From Trichinella spiralis (Eukaryota; Nematoda; Enoplea; Trichinellida; Trichinellidae), in the NCBI GenBank assembly GCA_000181795.3, contig CM012954.1, positions 635,654 through 699,653 on the forward strand: a stretch of 64,000 nt of DNA. Direction: 5' to 3'. Below are positions 48,370-60,927 of the stretch, piece by piece. The notes beneath the pieces are model-generated. The model saw nothing but the letters and a program-made list of their open reading frames with translations. It ran no database searches and was not told where the DNA came from. Both the position numbers and the translations under genes were made by a program. The stretch's first letter is position 1; each line of letters starts with the position of its first letter.

Positions 48370-49821
48370 TTTCTAACTTTTGCAAACGTTCTCTCTACAA
48401 CAATCTTCTCTCTACCTGGAAAAATGTCGTTAAAATCACCTCGGCAGTACACCGCAGAATGGTCAAAAATACGCTCAATATTAATCAATCGTCAACAAAA
48501 AGTTCACAAAAACAACATTCGACGTTGCAATTAAATTCAAATAAGCAATTCGTGGAATGTAACTGTAATTTTTTATTAATAAAATGCAGGTTTGAATTTT
48601 ACGCTCAATTCAACATTGTCAAAATATCTATGAATGATCGATTTAAATCAAACGAACATTCGAATGAATTTATTTTTAATTTATTTATTTAATATTAACC
48701 ATTAAACGTACATATATTATAATTATTTTATTTACGTTCGTTGCATAAGTTGTTTCTTTTCATTTGTTCTGGTTTAATATTCAAAAAATTAGTAAAAATA
48801 ATCTTTTAACATCATTTATCATTGAATCATTATTGGATTAATAGGCAAATTCAATTTAGAAATATAAATGTAACACAAATACTGTCACATTTTAGATATG
48901 TGCCAAATGTTGCAGATAGTATTCTAGTTTTTATTCTCTCAGTCGTAAGCATTACAACTTGTAGCGATAACGAAGATACAGATGATAAGCTAATTTTGAA
49001 TTAATTCAATATTTACTTACATGTTCAATTTGTGTCTGTTGACTCTGCTGTGAATCTTTTGAATAGTTTATTTTTTTACGTATTTCTTCACTTTATTTGC
49101 ATTGTTTTAAAAAGTTAAAATTGTTATCAACTGATATCAACGATAGCTTTTGCTCTTTTGCAGTATCGTGATTATTAGCATTGCGAACAAAAGCAATTTA
49201 CCTAGTTTGTGGAAATTTGAATTTTTAAATTTCTAATAATTTTGAAATGCAGTTTTAGAAATGAAAACATAAATAAACGGTTTTCCTCTCAATTTACACG
49301 ACGAATGAATTTGAATTTCTGAAAGTCGTTTTGAATTTTTAACACGAATGAAATGTTCCATGTTCAGTCTATACTTTTGTTGAGTTTAGAAATGGCATGA
49401 GATCTTTTTGCTGCACTAGACAGACGTTCACAAGTTACTTTGAATTAAGTGCATGTTTCTACTATTTTTATAGTAGTTTACTCATACTCATACTCATACT
49501 CATATAAACCAACTTATACTAGCGATTGAAATTTGAATAACTGCATCATGATTTGAACTAATAATTGATGACTTTTTCATTTTTTCATATTGAATAGTTA
49601 AAATTCAGACCAATTTTGCAATATAATTAAATTAAATTTCCACGTAAACACATATAAACAATTAAATTCTGTTCGTATTAAAATTTTAACTTGATTTTCA
49701 TTTTTAAATACAGAAAGTATTTATGATTTTGTTTACTAATTTAAGCGCGCGAAATTTTACCACGTTAAATAGTCGATGAGATTTCCCCTGTTGAAAATAT
49801 TTTCATTCTGCATAGATATTT
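48370..49821. other. Divergent upstream region of PA2G4 and SIN1
   Basis: AT-rich, no gene seen. It holds a perfect fourfold CTCATA hexamer tandem at 49481-49504 and an acceptor-like catag eight bases before the SIN1 ATG, which could be a trans-splice site. Confidence 0.45.
49481..49504. repeat. (CTCATA)4 tandem repeat
   Basis: Four perfect copies of a six-base unit, about 320 bases upstream of the SIN1 start codon. No function evident. Confidence 0.9.
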
Positions 49822-52800
49822 ATGGCCAACTGGAGCAGGGATGATAAAATGGTCAGTTTCATTCGTTTCACCTTTTCCACAACTGATGATAGCGGCTTAT
49901 GCGCCGACGTTTTGTTCGATCCGATTAAAACCACAAAACCAGGTTCACATTGTTCTACAGCTGTCGTCGAAAATACGAGTACTGATGATTCTCAGGTCAG
50001 GTTCTTTTCCACTGTTGATGCTTCGCTCAGTGAGTACAATACAATTGGCTTAATAATAGCTGAATTGATATTTTTAATACGTTTTGTTTACGCAGGATCA
50101 CGCCATCGAAGACGGTCGAACACATTGCAGAGACTTGAAGCAATGCGTCAGCAGCGAGAACTGAATAAAAGAATTGCCATTGTACAGTGGCAACCGCCAA
50201 CGACAACCAAGGCTGCTTCATCTATCGAAAAATGTCCATTTGTTGCCGTTCCTGTGAACGACACTAGAACTTCGCCAACATATTCCAGTGCTTCAGCAGC
50301 TATAAAGAAAACTCAAATGTCAAATTTTAACCCTTTTCTGGATTATTTGAAATTTGACGAAAGTGTAAGTGTTCATAATTATTTTCTCTTATGACACTGT
50401 ATTTATTTATATGTGCGATGCTTATACGCCAAATTTGTGCTGAGTTTTATCACTAGAATAATTTCAAAGAGAAATAGTTTTTTTATAGGCATTTTATTTG
50501 GCATAATTTGTACATTGAATTGTTTTTAATATATTTTTGGTCAACATTGCTTGCAACTGCTAATTTATTTTTAGATAATTTTGATTTAGTTTCCAATAAA
50601 ATTGTGACTTTAAAATTTTAAAAGTATTTCATTATTTCTTATTATGAAGTGAAAATCATAATCACAATTTTTTTTGGTTGATATTCTGTAATACTAATGC
50701 AGTTGCTTTGTTGTTTTAATTAGTTATTATCAGTATGAAAATTGAATATGCTGTATTTATTATGAACTTGAACATCATTTTAGGCACATTGTAATTTTGT
50801 TTTAAAATTGTTTTAATTTTTTTCGCATATTTGCAGAAATATGAAGTTTTTTTTACAGCTGAAACATTTTAGTAAAAAGAAATTAGTAACTGTAATTATA
50901 TTCAAATGATTATTAATTTTATTTATGTCTGAACTGTAAGAAAAAGAATTATTTGCAAAGATTACTTTGTTATTTGTGCATGAAAATTTTTTCTCATGTT
51001 TAGTATTCTCCTCAGCCTTCGTCAAAAAAAGTTGATGTATTTTTGCCTTTTTTGGATGACTGTGAACTGCGAAAGGTGCCTGTGCATGTCGTGATGAATG
51101 GCAACGCGAAGGTATCCGATTTGATTGGCCTGGTCTGTTACATTTATACTGCAAATAATTGGAATCCCCCGCTGATGTATGCACATTTAAATTATTGTGA
51201 CGATAAAAATTGTTTTTTTTTCAACTGATTAATTTTGCTTAAGACAAGATGTAAATCGATATGCATTGTATGTGGCTGAAGATACGGGTGAAGTGGAATA
51301 TGGCTTACCTGCAAGAAGTTCTTCAGAACGGGTAAATCATTTTCATTTTCCATTCATGGCAATTGCACCAAGAGTTGAGGAATGTAAAGAAAACACTGAA
51401 CAGTTATTAATGTAAGTAAATAAAAATGTTGGATCAAAAATAAATAAATTATTTTTTTTGGCTTATCTATAGTCACTTCGATTGTGGAGAGTGCATTACG
51501 CTGCCGGTGAGCGGTTCAATTCAGTGCCTCAAGACAGTCAGAGATAAAGCTGTTTCAGAATATTTTGAAAGATGCCATGTACCAAAACACAAAAGTAGCA
51601 GCAAAATAACATTGCTACTTGTTTGCTTGCAAGTGAGCATTTTTCTTTTTTCAAGGGCTGAATTATACTTTGGAAAAGTTTGACGAACCAGGACAAAGTG
51701 TTTCTTTGGAGGCAACGCTCAGTTCGGTGAATTGTCATAAATTTTTCTGCGTGCGGGTCAACAGTAAAGTTATTGCTTTTTCTTTTTCCACTTTACTGAA
51801 ATTCATTTTTAGGTACTAGAAAAGGTGCTTTGGTATCGGAATCAAACGATGAAGATATCAATCTTTTCCCTCCATTTTTGTCAAACTTACCCTCAGCGGA
51901 ATATACTTTTGACGTAATTGTAATACGTCCACTTCGCATTAGCACTCCGGCCGCATTGCGTAATATTGAAAAAGCTTTTTCTTGTTTTTTTTTAATACAT
52001 CCGCTTCATTATTTCCATATTTTAAGATGTATCCAGTTGTTCTTTAACAATCATTCCGAAAAAGTTGAAAACCAAAGTACAACTCAAATGTATACCATCG
52101 TTTCCTCGCGAAGCTCATTTCCTCAGTGCTCTCAGGAGGCCAGTTACAATTCCAATTCAGAAAATTCGGTTTGCCATTCGGGCGCGCATCAACGAAAGTG
52201 CGTTTATGCTTAATATTATAAACAATTGTTGCCATTTTGTTATCACTTGTAGTTAATTTTAAAATGTGAGAAATAATTTGCATGGATCAGCATTGTTCAA
52301 CAACTTTCGTTTGTTGGATAGTGTAGTTTTGTTATCAAAGATTGTCTTACCTGTACAAATGTTTACCTGATCAGCATTGTTTGTTGTAGCATGTTGCTAA
52401 ATTGTGTAGGTATGGATGTTGATGAGGGAAACTAAGTGTCTGTCAGTGTTAGGAGAGCTCGTTAGTTTTCCGTGTAAAAGCGATCGTTAGTTTGAACTAT
52501 GTCCACTGACGTTTATTTGCTTATTTGTCAATAGGGATGGAATTTCAGCAACCCTAGTCATGTAAGTTATTCGATACGTACGTGCTATTGCTTTTATTTA
52601 AATAGTGCAATGGTAAAGTTAATGTAGTTTTACATTTCGCCAACAATATATGAATTAATGGCTTTACTGTTTAAATTTCATTTTATGCATCTAAAGTGCA
52701 CCTTCAGGTATTATGATATACATATATACAGAGATGTTTGTGTATGTAATTTTCTATATGTTGTAATATATTATTTTCAATTTATGAGAATTGTTTGTGA

Positions 52801-53021
52801 CATTTGCAGGTCAGGAATTGATGAGAATTGAGTATGATGATGCGGACACTTTGGTTGGACAAAGGCAGAAATTTCGTCTCAGCTTTGCCATGGCTGACAT
52901 GCTTGCGAACGTTTTCGCCCAGTGTGCTGTGCCGTGCCGGTTGGCGCCGACAAGTACCTTGTCGCGCAGAAGCCGACGGTGGAAATTTTCACTCCTCAAC
53001 CGGTCGACTTTTGTCAGCTAA
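49822..53021 (+). CDS. MAPKAP1: SIN1 / MAPKAP1, TOR complex 2 subunit
   Basis: Scaffold of TORC2 that presents AGC kinases (Akt, SGK) to TOR. Nine exons: 49822-50029, 50096-50364, 51004-51176, 51244-51411, 51473-51594, 51656-51763, 51813-51959, 52027-52197, 52810-53021; 525 residues (human 522). The N-terminus (SFIRFTFSTTDDSGLCADVLFD) matches AHIRQSHVTSDDTGMC of human. The RRRSNTLQRLEAMRQQRE segment and NPFLDYLKFD precede the CRIM domain (KKVDVFLPF...SDLIGLVCY...YALYVAEDTGEVEYGLP). The Ras-binding-like region includes NYTLEKFDEPGQSVSL. The C-terminal PH-like region (exons 7-9) is more diverged, so these exons are less certain. In exon 5 the donor CACAAAA/gtagca is used; reading on to the next gtgagc would leave a 23-base intron and lose the frame. 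Confidence 0.9.
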
Positions 53022-53441
53022 TTATTTGGTGAACAATCTCTGGATTTTCTTTTCTTATCATTTTTAATGTGGAGATGGATCAATTCAATTTTTCCAACAT
53101 TATGAAGATATGAAAAATGATAGTAATAAAATAAATATATTTTCAGTAGCACTTATATATACTTCAAATGTTTTATTGTTTTTTTCAAGAAACCATAAAG
53201 CGAAGAAGATGCAACAGAAATACACAATGAAAGCAATGCTTTCTTTTCTGTTTAACTGTTCATAATAACGAAAAGAATATCAGAAGAATAACAAAATGCA
53301 TCAGGAAGAGCAAAAGAGATAATGCAAGCAGAAAAATTTATTTTTTGGATGGAGATGGACAATTTGTTCAGTTGTCCTAAAAAAATTAAACTGAAAATCA
53401 AACGAACAACCAAAAACTGATTCTACAAGCTGAAATGATGT
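53022..53441. other. Convergent 3' region, SIN1 and IQSEC
   Basis: AT-rich, with an AATAAA at about 53130 for SIN1. A further exon of the IQSEC gene could lie here, because its last visible exon contains a good gtaagt donor (minus, near 53465). Confidence 0.4.
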
Positions 53442-56400
53442 TTAGTAGCATGAAGTGGCACTTACTAAACCGCTATCCAGTGAAACGTGGCTGACCGCTT
53501 TGGTCGATTCCAAAGAGCCTGACAGAACGCAAGCTTGGGAACCGAGCTGCGATGTTGGACTGTCATCTCCGCACCCATCAGGTACACCGGAATCACGATT
53601 TTCACTTGATAAAGCCGTCTTATTGTCTTTCACTTTCTTAAACTCTGCTTGGTCAGTTGCGTTTAAACTTCGTTCCAAGCGTTCAAATTCTCTGCTCTTA
53701 AACGATAGATTTTTGTATTTTTTTAAAATTCAAATATCATTTCATGGGATTTTTTTAAAAATTATTTTACTTCCTCAATAGCTTCGGATAGGTCTTCAAG
53801 AAAGCGACGACGATCCTCTGCACAGCTTGCGTTGAAATACAGGGTCGATTTTTCTTCGCCCACTGCCAACCGTATTCCGAACGGATAATCTACAGTAGAA
53901 ATATAAGCACAATCGATTATTGTACAGTCATCTGAACAAATTGTAATTTCTGCTTGCTTACACTGAGTCACGAATGGTCGCATCTGTATCTGATTCAGCG
54001 TGTAACTTTCACGGTATTGATAATAAATTTTACTCTTCTTCTTTGGCAGTATTTTGGTAAACTAATTTCAAAAAAAGAATCAATTATATTTCAGATAATT
54101 CACCAAGCACATTATGTATTATCGTTATTGATAAATGCAATGATAACATCTGCTATATACCAACAACATGTCGTTGAAGAGGAACAATTCTCGCTGATGA
54201 GCACTGGACGATTGTTTACGGTGCGGATCGACAATCTGTGACAATCGAATATAGCAGATCAATCGACGATCCGGTAAGCTGAGTTGCTTAAATTTTCTTT
54301 TTTTAATATATATATATATATATATAATTGTTTAATTGATTGCTATTATTATTATTATTATTTGCTTGAAAATTTTGCTTACTGGCTTTTCTCCGATAAT
54401 TTTTCTTTCCACTTTTGCCACTTGGCTTACATGGTCTGCTCCGGTGCGGAGCTGTTGATTTTTGATTCGCGCGTAAATTTCACCCAAAAATGTCCGATTT
54501 AATGATCGACCTTCATCAACACCTAATCAATGAAAAATTCTACTGTATATATATATATATATGTATTGAAAAAAGAAAAATAATAAGAAACAGCAACACT
54601 ACAGACATGACATTGATTTCAAAATAACCTTGTAAATTTTTGACGAAATCTTCAAGTTTCATTCGATTGCACGGCTTTACATTCGGTGAATGCAAGTCAG
54701 TGTTGAGCATGATGATCGCGAATGCCAATACAAACACAGTGTCCAAACGTTGTTTGGTTGTCGGTGGATTGCATTGACAATAACGGCTGGCAAATGCCTT
54801 AAATTGTAAAATAAAAACGACAATAAGAGAAAGAATGTGAAAATGAAAGGTTACTTCAAGTATGCGTTCAATTTTTTGCGACTCTCCAGGTAGATGGAAG
54901 CCGTGTAAAAATCGTCTCAAAGCGTGATCAATTTCCATGTCGCGTAGATCTATTTCTCGGGCAAAGCACCTGACATTGAATATTTCATATTTTAATATGA
55001 ATAGGTAGATTGTTCAATTGTGGTGTTGTGTAGTGAACAGACACTTGCTTACTTCAGTACTTGAGCGCAGAATTCATCTTGTATACGTCCCAAATAGTCG
55101 CCGATCATTTGCTTGCTCAAACCTTTGCGTGTGAGGAGAAATTTGGCCACTGCCAACGGTGTTGGTGCCAAAAATCCCCAGTCGATCAAAGTGCGCATGC
55201 CTTGTGTTGGTCTCTTGTTGAACAGTGTGATCGCGACACGGTATTTTCGTTTTCGCAATATCTCGTCCGCAACAAGTGCACCATCATTGGTCATTGTTTT
55301 TGACGAAGCAGATGAACCGTAATTGTTGTATTGTTGGTGTTGTTCTGGTCGACGGGAGCAGCAATATTCTGCAAAATTAAGAATATTCATAATTTTGTTT
55401 TGATCACAAATTTGAAATGCAAAAATCCAAACTGATAAATTTTGCACAAAGTAAATTTACAATAATACACACACACACACACACACAGATCACTTTTCCA
55501 CTATTGCTTGCTTGCTAGTAACTGCAACGACTGCTGCTACTGTTACTGCTGTGAAGTTGCCAGGCTGGTTGTTTTGTTTGCTCAAATGACGACACGGACG
55601 CGATTTGTTCTCTTGTTTGGTTGGTTGAATAGAAAAGCCCCTTCTTCTACCCTACCCATCTCTGTGTCTGGTGATGATATTGGTAAGCAGATGGGACACT
55701 GTCAAACTATTGAAATTATACGCTGATTCAAAAGAAGCTAAAGATGGTGATATTTATTGGTCGAATTTAGTCTTGTCCGTTGTGAATACGTAATTCCATC
55801 AAAGCGTCGACGAGGAGGATCAATACGGTTTTGAATATTGGTTGTCAATCAACGCAAAGCAGCAGCACGTGTGATAAATATATATATGCATATAAAAATG
55901 CACGCATGCATGCGTGCATGCATGTGCGTGTGTGAGTGTGTGCTTAGCCTCTTTTGAAAAGGCACAGAAAATGGAAATCTCTATTGTGTGTACGTGTGTG
56001 TGTGTGTTTAGAAGTGTCCTTATGGTAAATGGAAACTCACTTCATTCTACTTCATTTGATCCATTTCCGAAAATTAATTTTCATAATTGTTCAATAAAAT
56101 GATTACGGTGGTAGTATGGTAATGGCAAAATTTTTCACCAGAAGTGTCATTTGAAAAATTCAGCTCATATAAGTCAGAACAGGTTGGAAAAGAAATTGGT
56201 CAACTTGACATACTATATATATATTATGTGTATTGGATGCTAATGAAAACAGGCCGTTCAGCAGCAGAAGCAGCAACAACATCTCGTACAACGACCGAGT
56301 GTGATAAATTTTTAGGTCGATAAAGGTTGTTGATGTTTTCTTTGCTTTTTCTCTTTCTCATCTTATGTGAAAAATAATTTTCTTCAACTATACATATATA

Positions 56401-58867
56401 TATATATATATATAAGAAAATATGCACAAAATGAACAAAATCAAAATTTTTCTTTTTTCTTTCTTTTTTGAAGAATTGATAGATAGATATTCATCATTTC
56501 AACTTTTATCCATTTGACAATTTTGGGGTGATGAAGAATAATTGAAAATGTTGAACTCTCCGGCAAGTTTCTGTAATTGGGTGAAATTTGAACAGTTGCA
56601 CAGGTGTGGCAGATTTGATTTCGATAACGAATGCGCAAGTTTACTTTCAGATGAGTGTTGATGATTGGAAAATTTCTCTTGACATCCATCATTTTATCAA
56701 ATTTATATTTCGAACGTTAAGAAGTTCGTTTGTGATGTTCAGAAACTGTCAAGCTAATATTTGCTATTGTTTTCTACTCTGAAGAAGAAAACAAAACTCC
56801 ACAATAAGCCAAGAACACTGAAATTTGCTTGGTTAATTAATTTTCGATTCTGATGCTGATTTACGATGATAAGATCGAACACACGTTGCTCCTCAGATGA
56901 CGACGAACATTACGATTGGTATCTTTGTTTTGTTTCAACTTGATTTCTCCTCGGCTGGGTTAACATTATACAGAATAATATGTGGAAATGTAGAAATTTT
57001 TTTAATATCAACATTAAAAAAAAGAAAAGGAAACAACAACATTCCCCTCTCCCTCCCTCCCTCCCCCCTCCATCCCCTGATAGTAATGATAATGGTGAAT
57101 TTGAAATGTTAGTTGCAAATGGTTAGTTTCACCAAACGGACAACCATCTAGCTATAATTATTTTATAATGTATTTCTTGATTGAGAGGCCATTTATTGAA
57201 AAATATCAGCAACATGAAATTTTAATATACTGAAAATATGTTTACTAAGATTGTTTTACGGCTTAATCAGCCACGGGGGAATAGTGGATATTCTTTTACG
57301 CTCAATGATGCGCGTATGTTCTTTTCGTTGCACGTGGTAAAATGGAATGATTGGAATTTGAACATTCAGTCACGTTTTTGTTTTTGTTTTCAGCTAAGCA
57401 GGTGTGCTTGAAGGAAAAATTAAACATTTTTCATATATTCAAAAATATTATCTCCACTATTTACTACAACATGTGTGCTCAATTTTCACTATTTATTAGT
57501 TAGTTGAGTTTTTCAATGGATATTTTTGCTTTTGCGTGTTGCTTTGTGAAATTTTGGTTTTTCTCATCGATAGGTCCATTTGATTTTATTTCACAGTTAT
57601 TGAGGCAGTGTTCAGTTTTGTGCTAATTTTAATTTGTGCCGGTAATTCACTGATCAAGAGCAACTGATTAAAAATTTTTTTAGAAAATTTACCTCCTCAG
57701 AATAGAGAGAATATTATTTTAGTATCGTTCAGTTTATATATACACCATTTAGCAGAAAAAGGAGGGATTTTGCAAATTCGCATGCCTGAATTAATGTTTC
57801 GGTTTGAATATCTTTTTTATTTAATTGCTCGCAGTGAAGATTGATCGAAAGAAAGCACATGCAAGCATGCATCTCACCTATTGTTGTTGTTGTTGTTGCT
57901 TAACCTCATCGCCGGTGAAAAAACTCCAGCTGCATTTACAAGCGCTTGCAAATGGAGGAAAGAAAAAAAAGAATTTTTACAAATTAGAGCGAACGAGAAA
58001 GGAGAGGAAATAATGAAGAGTCACAAAAAAGAAAATAAAAGCTTGATGAACAAATAATGAGGGTGTGTCGTAGTTTTCAGCTGAATTGATATGCGAATTT
58101 GCGAAGACAATTTGAAAATTGAATGCCAAGCATATTATAAAAAAGATGCAAAAAGAAAACTAGCTGAAAATGCGTATTTTTTTCGTATTGTAGTTTTTTC
58201 GATTCTGCAAAGAGAGCTAGCTGCTTGTTGCTAACGTTTGAAGGGAACTGAATTTTGCAAATTGCAATAATAATAGTAATAATAATAATAATAGGCATTT
58301 TTTTGAAAAATACGTCTCGTCCTTTAACGCGTTGTTTTTTTTTGAATTTTGATTTTAATTGCATGCAATATTTGTTCTCTTACCTGAAACGAATTGTTGA
58401 CGTTGATGATCATGGACCCGGGGTAGCCACACGGAAGAAGAAGGAGAGGAAGAAGAAGATTTGCTTGATTTAGTCAGGCGAATCGGCTCCGCTTGTAAAG
58501 CGTAAGATTCATTGACAGTGACCAGCTGACGTCCAGTATCCAAGCAAGTACAGTGGACAGGTCGAACGGACGTGGACGACGAGCAGGTGGGTCTTGTTGT
58601 GCATCTGTTGTCAACGATAATCATCTGTCGCCTATGGCAGCGGTACGTTGTTGTTGTCGTTGTATTTGTAACGGTGGTACCGTTGCAAATGCTGGTGGTG
58701 GTGGTGGTGTTGGTAGTTGTGGAAGCGGTGATAATTGTCGTTCTACGGACCAGCGGATCACCTGACCGTGGTGAATGAATTAATCTGTGATTGTTGTTGT
58801 TTTGGGGTTCATTTTGAAGCAGCTTTGCCGCTGAGTCGGTTTGGTTGAAAAATTTCAAGCTGGGCAT
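53442..58867 (-). CDS. IQSEC/BRAG-type Arf guanine-nucleotide exchange factor (Sec7-PH)
   Basis: Activates Arf GTPases, probably Arf6-type, at membranes or synapses. Nine exons: 58384-58867, 55053-55368, 54855-54969, 54629-54797, 54383-54522, 54161-54286, 53962-54061, 53771-53889, 53442-53696; about 607 residues. Exon 1 encodes a long Asn/Thr/Ser-rich N-terminus. The Sec7 domain runs from RKYRVAITLFNKRPTQGM through GLSKQMIGDYLG, the glutamate finger FHLPGESQKIERI and FAIIMLNTDLHSPN to GVDEGRSLNRTFL. The PH domain begins LPDRRLICYIRLSQI and includes HQRELFLFNDMLL and YPFGIRL. The order and sequence follow IQSEC/BRAG rather than cytohesin (RHRQLICY-like linker, no cytohesin coiled coil). No IQ motif is visible before Sec7, so it is either lost or in an unseen exon in the 3.0 kb intron. 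The tail may continue past the stop at 53442 through a gtaagt donor. Confidence 0.9.
55369..58383 (-). other. Large first intron of the IQSEC gene
   Basis: 3.0 kb intron, far longer than the usual 50-80 bases here. It contains a CA run (55471-55488), a dense GCATG cluster with flanking GT run (55899-55940), TA runs near 54307 and 56395, and a CT/CCTCC-rich tract near 57045-57072. No coding exon could be supported. Confidence 0.6.
55899..55925. promoter_or_regulatory. Cluster of GCATG motifs in the IQSEC first intron
   Basis: Several overlapping GCATG words (palindromic GCATGC, so present on both strands) within 27 bases, next to a GT/CA-rich run. GCATG is the recognition word of RBFOX/FOX-1 splicing factors. 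Whether it is functional or simply a simple-sequence tract cannot be told from sequence alone. Confidence 0.4.
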
Positions 58868-60927
58868 GTTGTGCTTCACTTTGGTTGGTTGGAGAGAAAA
58901 GCTCAGGCTGATCAGCTGCTGCTAGTTTTCAATTTGAGCTTTTGTTGCCGGCTTGATTGAAGAGAAAGAGGCTTTGATTGGCTGAAAAGAGGGAAAAAAA
59001 TCAAGAAAAATAAAACATCCCATCAATTTCAACCACCCAGTGTGCACGATTGCGTATATCTTTGGGGCGGAAAGTAGTAAGGTAAAATCGCGCAGAATGA
59101 ATGATCAAATGCAAAATTAAAGACAAGAAAGAGAAAAAAGAAATAAAAAGAACAAACGAAAAGCAGCACTAGCAGCAGTGTCGCTGTTTTTGTTGCTGAA
59201 TGTAATTGGCTATTTTTGGAAAATTAGCTTCCTTTCCAAATGCGTCAAGTGATAATAATAAGAGTTCGTTGTCGACTGAAAGTCGAAGCATTTTCAGTCG
59301 AGCTGCTGGCGTTCCAGTTGACATTGCTTGCAATTTGACACCGACCAGGTTGGTGATTTGTGGGGGCGATGAGTGACGGGAACTTTGACGCAAGAGTATG
59401 TCACTAGTAGCTCTGTCTATCTGGCGAAGCAGATCCGGCTTCCGACTGACTAAGCTATAGCTGCTCGACTGAGAATAGAATAAAGCTTAACAGCATCTTT
59501 GAAAACACAACCGGCTGTTAATTGACCCACGATCGCCTTGGGCATCTCGAGGGAACCAATTAAGCAGCACCGGCTTTGCTATTTTAAAAATATATTGATC
59601 ACACGGGCACTACATCTTGTAAAACACACGGACACTGGCTGAGAGATGCTTGACAAGCGAAATGAATAGTGAAAAGAGACAGACAGAGTGGGGGGGGGGG
59701 AGAGGCAAAGGCAGAAGCAGAGCATGAAAAAACAAATTAAACGCAAGAGGCAATTCTGAGCAATGAGAACATTTATAATACACGCGGAAGAGACTGATGA
59801 GTCACGAATTTGGACAGTCAACATGACCAGCTTTTGTATACAAATTTCTACTTGTGTAATGAACGGCTCGCCAAATGAGACCGGCAAATATTTGCAGAAA
59901 TTTTAAAATGGCGTAATATTTCCATGGAACATTTTTACTTTCAAGCAATTTTCCCATTTGAATACTCACAGCGGTTCCAGAAATGGCAATTTCTTTTCTC
60001 GTAACTGCTTTGGTATTTTGTTTGTTGTTTTCACTGGTTTTCATTGAATTCTTTAAAAAAATTAATAATTACAATTTTTCAGCTTTGCTTTATTTTGCCT
60101 CAATGCATTATTAGTAAGTTTTATTTTGAAATGACTAATCTGTTCAATGTGTCAAAAGTAAACTGAATTGTGTATGTGTGTGTGTGTGTGTGAAACTTGC
60201 TTCTTTTTTGAAGATTCCGTCGAATCACGATCGCACCATCAAAGTTGGATTCGTTCAGGTGATGCAGATTGAACAACCGTCCAAACGGCGCATCCATTTA
60301 GATGATTGCAAGCATCAATTGAAACATTACCTAGGATTAATATTGCAAATTTCAAATCTCTGAAGCATTCTCTTCTTCTTCTTCTAGTTTTCCACTGCAA
60401 CACAATCGATAGATAAATGTGCTGCTTTTCATACTGCTGCTGCTGCTGCTTTATGCATACATAGTTGAAATGAAGAAGATTGTTAAGCTAAATTTTGTTA
60501 AATTACAATTTTATAGAAATTGTAATGAAAAATATTTCTTACAATAATGCATATGAAAACAACGGCTAGTATAAGCAGCCAAGAATACAAATTAGCATTA
60601 ACAAATACTATTTGCAGTTCAGATATACATTTATATGTAAAAAATTTTTTTTTCTTGTCCAATGATTTTTGTTACTAGCAATGGAAAAATGAAAATTAGT
60701 TTTCGAACGAACTTTAAAAGTATTCTTCGTTTATTCTGATAAAATTGCTTTGTGCAGAACTGAAGTAGGCGAGCTAAAATAGGACGAAGCTAATCACATG
60801 CAGCTTATTTATTATTTGAATGAAATTGGTCAGTAGATAAAAATCCAATTATAAAATTATTGTTCAATTAAATCTGTAGAATAGAAGTCATACATACATA
60901 CATACATACATATATATTGTTGTTTAG
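58868..60927. other. Divergent upstream region of IQSEC and the second astacin
   Basis: About 2 kb without a supported gene. A GT run lies at about 60174-60190, TTC and GCT runs at 60367-60387 and 60439-60450, and CATA repeats at about 60890-60912. The first exon of the downstream astacin (signal peptide, most of the propeptide) must lie here but I could not place it. Confidence 0.4.

Noticed and set aside
51620-51660. A 23-base intron (gtgagc...tcaag) in SIN1
   Set aside because: The upstream donor CACAAAA/gtagca gives a normal 61-base intron and is the only choice that keeps LNYTLEKFDEPG in frame.
58553-58778. Plus-strand Gly/Val-rich frames opposite the IQSEC first exon
   Set aside because: Antisense shadow of the ACC/ACA repeats that encode the Thr-rich N-terminus; exon 1 phase (1) fits the Sec7 exon, so the minus strand is the coding one.
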